64,000 nucleotides of DNA, taken from assembly GCA_015680685.1 (NCBI GenBank), contig MNCI01036290.1, forward strand, positions 213,901-277,900, given 5' to 3'. The DNA comes from Gnetum montanum (lineage: Eukaryota; Streptophyta; Gnetopsida; Gnetales; Gnetaceae). Position numbers and translations under genes: made by a program. The notes beneath the pieces were generated by a model that was not told where the DNA came from, made no database searches, and saw only the letters and a program-made list of their open reading frames with translations. Each line of letters starts with the position of its first letter. Positions within the stretch are counted from its first letter, which is position 1. Below, piece by piece: positions 56,318-64,000 of the stretch.

Positions 56318-56987
56318 TCCCAACCCTCTACATTTTAGGGGTTAGCAAATTTGGAAGTAATCATTCTTGGCATTTGGCATTTTGGAAGGACATTTTCCAT
56401 TTTGACAAGGAAAGCCATTCTCACACCACTATGGCCCACCGTAGGACATCATAGACCACTATACTCCACTACACACCACAGTAGCTAACCCAGCAAGCAT
56501 AGACCCCATGGCAGGACATCAAACTTTATAACCAAACATCCTAAGACTATGACTATGCTATCCACTACACCTGTGATACACCACATACCTTCTCATCCCT
56601 TCTAAGGTTAACTACACTCAACCCCATTTGGGGTGGTGCCACTTTCTCTCTTTCTCTCTTAACTCTACATTTTTTGGTATTTTTACTCACATTTTGGCAT
56701 TTTACTTATATTTTTGGTTGTTTTAACATATTTCCACACATTGACACCCTTTTTTTACACTAAAAACCTTAACTATGCTCTCCCCTACAAATACCACAAA
56801 CACCATTAGACACTTAACATCATTTAGCATTGCATTTGGTAAGTCCTTGTCTAATCGATAAGACCATTCTAGGCACCCCATTTCCACCTTGAATAAGTCC
56901 TCAAGTGAATGCAGGGTTAAAGCTATGCACCCAAAAACCTCTTAGTGTTTCATTCCAGTGGCTAACATTTTTGGTTGTTATAGTTTT

Positions 56988-57007
56988 TTGGCACTAGAAG
57001 AAGAGCC
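56988..57007 (+). other. Primer-binding site, family A
   Basis: TTGGCACTAGAAGAAGAGCC right after the LTR, matching 4,367-4,388 in form and place. Confidence 0.6.
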
Positions 57008-57421
57008 AATCTATTCCCTTCTTCGAACTCTATTGTTCATTATCTCATGTGCTCTCTGCATTATCATTGCTAGCTCCAAACTAGTCTAGACCCAACACCC
57101 CTATGGACCTACCACATTTGACAGTAGCTAGATCTTAGGTCTATGCAAGCATTGTCTACAAACTAGTTAGTGTAGACTATACCTCATCATCGGTTCCCCT
57201 ATATCGTTGCATAACAACCCCAAAACATCCATTTCTACACTTAGCTAAATTTTAGGCTCTCAATAGAGAGCATAATCAACTCTCAATGTAGAAATCATAG
57301 TTAGCTCTCAACATAGAGAGTGTAGTCTCCAAACTTAGCCATTTTTTTGTAGTTTTCAGACTTAGCCATTTTTCTGTAATTTTTAAAGTTAGCTATTTTT
57401 TCGTAACTTTCAATCAACAAC
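57008..57421 (+). mobile_element. Family A leader
   Basis: Untranslated region between primer-binding site and the first ATG of gag. Short repeats of TTAGCCATTTTT(C/T)TGTA at 57,325-57,400 and of CTCTCAA(T/C)(A/G)TAGA at 57,250-57,310 are visible. Confidence 0.5.
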
Positions 57422-60300
57422 ATGAATTCCAAACAACCTTTGGCATCCATTCTAAGCACACTCATTGTCCTACCTACTCAACATAAAAACAAGATCAACG
57501 ACCCTGCTAGTCCTACCCTGGTAGAGCCTAGGCAATCCCTTAGGTTGCAAAACTCGGAACCTAAGTATACTATGCTTAATGATGAGTAGTATAACTTCAT
57601 CTATGTGAAGCTTCAAGTGAGCCTATTCATAGACTGCATGAACATGGAAGCCAAGCAAGCCTACAAACTCATCCACCAAAATGGATGCAAGTACATTCCT
57701 TCCTTCGTTGACTTCATCCTACTTACTAAACCCTACTAGTGGATTATAGCCTATCTCATTTGAACAAATGAGTTTGAGGTAGGGAAAAATTATGAGAAGC
57801 CCTTTTAAGGAGAGTAAGATGAGTTCAAAGATCATTTTAAGCATGAGGACTCTTTTCATACCTCCTTCTAGCAAACAACCCCCAGACTAGTCTTCCATAA
57901 TCCCATCCACCCATCTTCCTTAAGACAGTTATAGCCCCATTATCACCTCCTAGGTTAATGCTTGTGGTGGCAACCCACCAAATGCAGTACACACATCAAG
58001 ATGTATTACCTCTAGTTAACTTTCCCTTTCTGGTTTCATCACAATCCACTCAGTCATCCCTACTAGAAATCATCATGCCCACATAACCCTATGTGTACAC
58101 TATCCATATCCCTCAACCACAAATGACTTAGGTGTCTTACACCCTACTTGTCTCATCAACATCCTCTATGGTGGTCCAACCCACACACATGTGGTGGGGC
58201 CTAGCAATTGTGCTTATGGCACAACTAACACATTAAGCATCTCGTGTGGCCCCACAACCTATAGCCAGGTCATGGACCATGCAACTAGCATAGTGGGCAA
58301 CATAATTGGTGCAGCCCACTATCACATGTCAAGGCTTAAGCATTCCAATTGATCCAAACCTTAACAGAAGAGGTTAAGTAGCTCAAGGCCACCTCCTCCA
58401 AAATGATTTATGTGGTGGATTTTTACCAAGACGATCCCAAAAGTCTTGTTGTTCTACCACTAACTCTCCCAATGAGGACCCTACTTTCCCACTTCACCAA
58501 GTACAACAATGAGGGAATCCTAACACACACCTGGTGACCTTTTGGTTTGAGTGCTTATTACTATATGCATGGCCACATGCCATCATATGTGTCTTCACCA
58601 TGTCACTTACTAGTAAGGCACTTGACTAGTATTAGGCATTACCTTAGGCATCAATCTTCTCTTTGGAGGATCTATTAAGTTAGTACATAATGTGCTTCAA
58701 GTATAACTTGGAGCTTGAAACTACCCTTGACTAGCTCATGAAAATCAAGCAGGGTCATCTAGAGCCCATGTAAAAATTTATCCAACGCTAGAGCACTTCA
58801 CTGAATGAAATCTGTGAGCCTATAGTAGAGATGCATTTTCTGTCCATCTTCAAGGGTGCAGTCAATGACTTTATCAAATCAAAATTATGCTATCTAGACT
58901 TGTAGTCCCTGAGCAAAACATTTGCCCAAACTAAGAGCATATAGGAAATGGTGAAAGATAGCAAGAATTTGGCCTATGTGGCCTATAATAATTTACATGC
59001 CAAGAAGGAAAAATACAAGGTAAAGCAAGCCACAACTATGGTAATTATGGCCAATGAGGCCAAAATGAATAATCCATAGCTAATAGCTAGGCCACCCAAG
59101 GCCTTGGCCAATAATAAGACTTCTAGCTCTAGCACAACAACCAACCACCCTACATCATCATTAGCAATAACACAAGTGGCTCTGAGGCCCAACTTTGAGC
59201 ACAAAAGTCACTCAAAGTATACCCCACTACCCCTTAAATCCTCAAAACTCCTAGACCAATTACTCAAGGCTAGAAGCATCTAGTACAAGTAGATGTCTAA
59301 GGACATTCATAAGAGACATGATAGATACTGCAAACTCCTCAAGAACCCTATGTCTATAGCACCGAATAAGCCACCAATGTCGAAGCACTTTAGGCTAGAT
59401 AGGTTTTGTCACTATCACCAATTGCTCAAGCATAATACTAAATTTTTCATGGCCCTACAAGATTATCTACAATGGATGATTAATAGAGGTGATTTGGTGC
59501 TTAATTCTACTAACCCATTGAGGCATCAAAACTAATCAATGAGGGTTTACAAGAACCCTCTGAATGCAAATGATGCAAGGTAAATCATTAACGCAATTAG
59601 TGTTGATGATAACCCAAAGCCAATGTAATGACCATTCGTGGTCTATGCACACTCTGGAAATTCAAGGGCCCCCTCAACCTACATGAGTTTGATGCCTCCT
59701 TTTATCATTAGAGTGTCACCTCAAGCACCCACAATACCCTTCATTGTCAGGGTTTCCCAACATGTCGTGGTGGCAATAGTTCAGCCACCCTTTGTCATTA
59801 GGATGCTACAACATGCTAATCCCTCACCTACCCAAATTTTGATAGTGGATAATGTGTCAACCCTATCTCACCCAAGAGCTAATCCTACTAAGCACATCAA
59901 CAGACCATCTAGGTGGTTAGGAGGCCTAATGAGTGCCTAGCTAATAGGATGGTTCGACAACATCAGGAGCAAAAGGTACTAGGTCTACCAAATTTGATCC
60001 CCCTTTTTGCAATCCCCATGACCAAAAAAATTGAAAAGGCCATCACCAACAAGCCTCAATCAAGTGCTGAGGCCCTTAAATAAGCTAGACAAGCCAAGCC
60101 CGAGTCTCCTTCATGAGAGATCCATCTTTTGGTTTGCATGGAGGAGGTCAAAGCCAAAAAAATAGTAGACATTGGCAAGGACTTCCTAGATGAAATAGCC
60201 TAGTTCAAGCAAGTGCTAAAGTAAAATAATACAATGCTAAGCCTATAAAACCTTATTATGATCTCCTCTTCCCACTATGAAGCACTAGTCTAGATGTTGA
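57422..60300 (+). pseudogene. Family A gag
   Basis: Plus strand, first ATG at 57,422 (MNSKQPLASILSTLIVLPTQ). Then NFIYVKLQVSLFIDCMNMEA and KLIHQNGCKYIPSFVDFIL, a low-complexity middle, the core (VVLPLTLPMRTLLSHFTKYN near 58,450-58,510; SSLWRI and LELETTL.LMKIKQG further on), a zinc-finger-like segment RFCHYHQLLKHNTKFFMALQ (59,401-59,460; last Cys now Phe) followed by DYLQWMINRGDLVL, and a Pro/Val-rich linker (PPFIIRVSPQ, PPFVIRML). This is the longest family A gag here. It is interrupted by many TAG codons. Capsid protein in active relatives. Confidence 0.75.
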
Positions 60301-61070
60301 CCTTCATTCTTATCATGGAGGACATCCCAGAAGATGAGAATTTCATCCATGCTATGATATTGCCTCTTGCACTATAGAAATCGAGCTCAACATCCCTAGC
60401 ATTTCATGATGTGGAAATTAAGGTTAACCCTAAGAAGGATCAAGTCATCATAGCATCCATGTTTATCATAATATGTGTTGGGCAGTTCAAGATATGGAGG
60501 GTGCACTTTGATGATGGAGCAATAACAAATATCATCCCATATACCATCATTGACAAATTAGGTCTCACCGATTAGATCAAACCAACAAAGACAATGTGCC
60601 TAAAGTAGTTCAAAAGATTGTGTGTTGTTGTTAGAGGGATCATAATGATAGGCTTTGTGGTAGGGAAAGAATTCTACCCTACTACTAAATTCATCATTGT
60701 AGAGGAGATGCTAGGCTTCAACCTAATATTGGGCCAACCTTGGTTGGCCCAATTATAAACCATCTCCTCTCCCATATATCAATAAATCCACCTTCCATAT
60801 GAAGGTGTTGAGGTTATTATTCATGGTGACAATGCAGCCCCTCTAGCCATTAACAACATTGATACACAGCTAGGGTCAAATGTGGAGTACCCTGATGACA
60901 CATCCATAGTAAAGGATGAGGAAAAAATGCATGAGGCTAACCCACCTGAGTAAACAAATAAAGCCAATGACCTCCCGAAGATGCTTTATGGGTACAATTT
61001 CCCTTTGAAATAGAAGAAGAAAGTTAAAGGGAATACTACATAGAACCATCTAGGCCCTACATGCCTTCTA
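60301..61070 (+). pseudogene. Family A aspartic protease
   Basis: Plus strand. IMEDIPEDENFIHAMI and SLAFHDVEIKVNPKKDQVII precede the active site RVHFDDGAITNIIPYTIIDK, a DSGA variant (DDGA) in which the catalytic Asp is kept. FVVGKEFYPTTKFIIVEEML and GFNLILGQPWLAQL end the domain near 60,760. A tail with EYPDDTSIVKDEEKMHEANP and DLPKMLYGYNFPLK leads to stops at about 61,070. Instead of RT, a spacer, minisatellite and the antisense gene follow. Confidence 0.75.
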
Positions 61071-61365
61071 ATCCACACTGGGTTAGGAAGCAAATGTGCA
61101 ACTAAGACATCTCGTTAGTCCAACATACACTAGGTGCCTACCTACCCTTTACTTTTACATTTAGCCATGATTTCATCTTTTTCTTACATCACATTTGTTT
61201 ACACATTTACTTTTAGCTAGATTGTTCACATTACACATCGTTCTGCTTTGTTTCTATATTTTTTTTAGTTTAAGCATTCCCTCGTTTAGTTTACCCTTTA
61301 GTAGTCATTAGCATATGCTTGAAAAAAATAAAAATGCATAAAAATCATAAACTAAAATTATAAAA
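61071..61365 (+). mobile_element. Family A spacer after protease
   Basis: No coding signal; T-rich. It would hold the start of a PR-RT intron if this element is spliced like Ogre elements, but no donor can be chosen from sequence alone. Confidence 0.4.
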
Positions 61366-61560
61366 ATAGGTGTCTTGCCATGGCCTTAAACTAGCAATGT
61401 GCAACCCACCATGGCCCTAAACTAGCAATGCATGGCTCGAAATGGCCTTAAACTACCACTTGTAATTTTTCCCCTACCACTTAAAAAATGGCCTTAAAAT
61501 AGCATCAACCCTTCTACTATAGCCTTAAACTCTCATGGGGCTTGTAATGGCCTAGTTACA
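61366..61560 (+). repeat. Minisatellite between protease and antisense gene (family A)
   Basis: Four to five units of about 38-42 bp with core TGGCC(T/C)TAAACTAGCAATG, the counterpart of 51,355-51,640. Confidence 0.8.
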
Positions 61561-61754
61561 TTATCACCATATAATCCCAACTTAGCACATTAATCCATTG
61601 CATTACAAGCATAGTACATGAATAGCAGTACATAGCATTAAATATTACATGAATAGCAATCCATAGCATGAGCAGCAAAATGCATAGCACAAAAATAGCA
61701 AAAAATGCCCAGTAACATGGCTACATCAGGCCATGCTCAACCGATGACACTAGA
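61561..61754. other. Short non-coding gap after the antisense gene
   Basis: AT-rich, with a short tandem of CATAGCA(T/A) words (61,610-61,700). It may hold the 3' untranslated part of the antisense gene; no poly-A signal can be picked with confidence. Confidence 0.35.
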
Positions 61755-64000
61755 TCATGATGGAGGCTCTTCTTCCCCCACTACATTGCTAGGGCCCATA
61801 GCATCTCCTGGTACCTACTTTCACAACTCCAAAAAAAATGAGTAGTTAGTAAGTAAACCTATAATACATAAGATAACCCAAAACATGGAAAAGAACAAAC
61901 ATTAATGACTAACCTAAGAGGGTCTTACTTTAGTATCTTCTGAAGGAAACTTTCCAAGGCCATCCTTCAAGCGTTGAAGGATCTTTGCCCCAAAAAGTTG
62001 TGTCTAGTCCTCCTAGCTAAAGTTAATCCCTACAGGGGTCTTGCCTTTGTCCACGATGATCCATGTGGGTGGCTCCATGAAAAAGGTAGCAGAAGAAGCC
62101 TCTCCCAAAGGGATGATAATCTTCCACTTAAAAGAGCCACTCATCACTATGTGTTGAGCAAACAGCTCATAGGCTTGCCTCCTGCTAGTTGCCTCAAGGA
62201 CCATTGAAGGTACACATCGCACTCTTACTTGTATTGGTTCTTCTAAGTCTACCCCCACTAGTACACCTTAGTGCTATAATTCTTCTAGTGTTAGTTTTTC
62301 TAGGTGAGTAGGTCCATTTACAGACATTTTTGATGGCCTCCTATGTGGCCTTATTCTTGCCTCTGAGAGCTGACCAATAATGAGCATGCTCTATCTTAGA
62401 GGTTTGCCAAGTGATATCTCCCTATGACCTAGCCACTAGAAAGTCATACCAAGATTGAAGGTCTCTAATCTTCATATCCTACCTGATCACTCTCTCTTAA
62501 AGCTTGTGTCCATGTTTCCATAGGTGGTTTTTTGAGCACTTGTAGATCCACAATGCTTTTACATAGGAAAGCATGCACTTTCTTGTTGTCTTAGACATGC
62601 CATGAGATACCTAATCGACCTCAGGAGGGAGGTCAGGAAGGGCATGCACCTTGGCCATCCTACTTGAATCCCACTAAATTTTAGAACATGTTTGCATGTA
62701 ACAAGTAAATAATCTTAGCCATAACATTTAATTAGTAAAGAAACATAAGCAAAGCAAAAACATAGTAAGCATATTGAGCTCGGGATCTACCTATTGCAAA
62801 TGGTCTACCATGTTCTCCACAATGTCCTCCATGAAGGCAAAATTATTGAGCATGTCTACCCATAACTCCATGAGGTAGGTAGGGGTGGGACCTCTAGCAA
62901 GAACATCTAAGGCTATAACACAATGATGCAATTAGCATATAATTAAACAACCAAAGATGCTAGAGCAAAAGGCACTAACAAGATAGCAACACAAAGTACA
63001 TACCTAGCAAACCTTTAGGCATTAGTGTAGGGCGATCACCAAGCTATACACCATCAAATAAATAATCAAAATCACCCCATCAGGTTCGAGCAACCCCTCC
63101 TCCAACTATTTGAGGGTCTCTACTGCCTCAAGTGGTCCATCTCCATGGGCCTCTCCCTTCTTAGCATGAGGAGGTGCTTCTTCTGCTACTGCCTCAACTA
63201 CTACACTAGCAGTCTTCTCTCCAATCTCTACAATTAATGCATACACATAGCATATTAGTATTAGTTAATGACATAGCATAAATGAAAACATAAAAATATA
63301 AAAAAACATTAATACAATAAATGCATCTAATAAGTTACACATACTAACTTGCAACCTCTGTGCACAAGCTTTGGAACTTGATATGGATCTTCTTACTACT
63401 CAATCTTCTGAGCTTAGGAGCAGTCTCCTCTATGGGATGTGGCCTCTTAATCTTTACCTTAGATGGTTCCACCATCTCTACAATATAATGATCTACCTTG
63501 TTCATGTCCTGGGTGCCAATAGGATGACCCTTGCCAGTGTTGTTGCATGAGTAGTGTTACCACCCCACAAGACATTTAGTCATTATAAATAACAACTCAT
63601 CGATCTCCTCTAATGTTTCCTATGCTAGAGTGGTTATAAATAAGTGCTTGATCCATGGTTTGGATAGTTACTCACAATTCTACACCACCCAACATCCACC
63701 ATCACACATAACCAATAGCTCCATAAACCTTCATAGGTACCCTACGAAAAATGCAAAGTGAATGTGGGACCATGCCTGGATGTTAAATTGTAGATTGGAG
63801 ATCTTTGCATGTAAGCCAGTAGAAATGTAGATAGCCTAGTTGAACCTTGTTCCCTACTGTATCATCTCTTTCATCACCTATTCCTACTCCACCCCAATGA
63901 TTTTCCCTTGGAAGAGAAACTTCAGGAAGGTGCATGCACGAAAAATAGGGCATAGGTCTTGTACCTTAGGCACAAGAACATCCTTGATTGGTATGTCCTT
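61755..64000 (-). pseudogene. Antisense multi-exon gene of unknown function inside family A element (copy 2, 5' end outside window)
   Basis: Minus strand, homologous to 49.5-51.35 kb. From the window end: IPIKDVLVPKVQDL, a segment with FMELLVMCDGGCWVV, KIKRPHPIEETAPKLRRLSS then KKIHIKFQSLCTEVA, a GTTAGTATG donor near 63,348, TTGTAG acceptor near 63,226, an exon with EAVAEEAPPHAKKGEAHGDG, a GTGTATAGC donor near 63,050, acceptor TTATAG near 62,911, and a coiled-coil-like part. It extends beyond copy 1: LEEPIQVRVRCVPSMVLEAT, RRQAYELFAQHIVMSGSFKW, WIIVDKGKTPVGINFS; exon end at 61,929 before GTAAGA; last exon 61,814-61,755 with VPGDAMGPSNVVGEEEPPS and TGA. Frame is kept across that final intron. 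Stops elsewhere show decay. Confidence 0.6.

Larger units (their letters stand above)
55260..56987 (+). repeat. Family A LTR (5' LTR of the 55.3-64 kb element)
   Basis: Plus-strand LTR of 1.73 kb starting TGAAACACCACCAAATTTGA and ending before TTGGCACTAGAAG. TATA box at 56,310. The U3 hairpin array at 55,330-55,920 is of the GACTATGCTC type. It shares start, length and motif type with the LTR at 39,680-41,410, so the two right-hand elements are close relatives. Confidence 0.8.

Overview
This window looks like heterochromatic nuclear DNA of a land plant with a large, repeat-filled genome. I see no intact host gene, no rRNA or tRNA gene and no bacterial or organellar gene. Almost everything that can be recognised is decayed Ty3/gypsy LTR retrotransposon sequence, mostly from the clade that carries an archaeal-type RNase H (Tat/Ogre/Athila side). 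Coding regions are full of stops and frameshifts. A gymnosperm is a reasonable guess from this texture, but that is inference.

Four element families can be separated. Family A (Tat/Ogre-like) has 1.7-2.2 kb LTRs beginning TGAAACAC, with conserved TATAAATA boxes and arrays of hairpin motifs upstream of them. Family B has LTRs of about 0.84-1.04 kb bounded by TGATGAG/CTCATCA, a primer-binding site like TTGGCACCGTTGCTGGGGA, and a very short U3 built of GATATC motifs. Family C has an almost collinear gag-pol with an archaeal-type RNase H between protease and reverse transcriptase. Family D is a gag remnant with an initiator-Met-type primer-binding site.

Layout, left to right. 1-6.6 kb: minus-strand family A array (internal-LTR-gag-LTR), inserted into the RT of a family B element. 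6.6-11.3 kb: that minus-strand B element (RT start, PR, gag, PBS, 5' LTR), itself inserted into a plus-strand A element. 11.3-18.2 kb: the rest of that A element (RT, RNase H, second RNase H, integrase, minisatellite, PPT, 3' LTR). 18.2-18.9 kb: no recognised content. 18.9-25.4 kb: minus-strand B element with gag and PR but no RT or INT. 25.4-35.6 kb: family C, followed by a sense extra ORF, a leucine-rich-repeat relic, a GC-richer block and an LTR-like region. Single N bases at 35,632 and 35,736 bracket a 103-bp duplicate and mark assembly joins. 35.7-37.6 kb: family D. 37.6-39.2 kb: A fragments. 39.2-39.7 kb: B LTR piece. 39.7-55.3 kb: a minus-strand A element about 15.5 kb long. 55.3-64 kb: a plus-strand A element inserted into the gag of the previous one.

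The most unusual structure is in the two right-hand family A elements. Between protease and RT each carries a multi-exon gene of unknown function in antisense to the element (plus strand 48.2-51.35 kb; minus strand 61.755 kb to the window end). Several splice sites match between the two copies, and reading frames continue across at least three predicted introns. Because the gene is antisense, its introns would not be removed from the element's genomic RNA, so it can be copied by retrotransposition with introns intact. In the more complete element this gene lies between two stretches of the element's own minisatellite, and a region resembling the family A U3 lies upstream of it.
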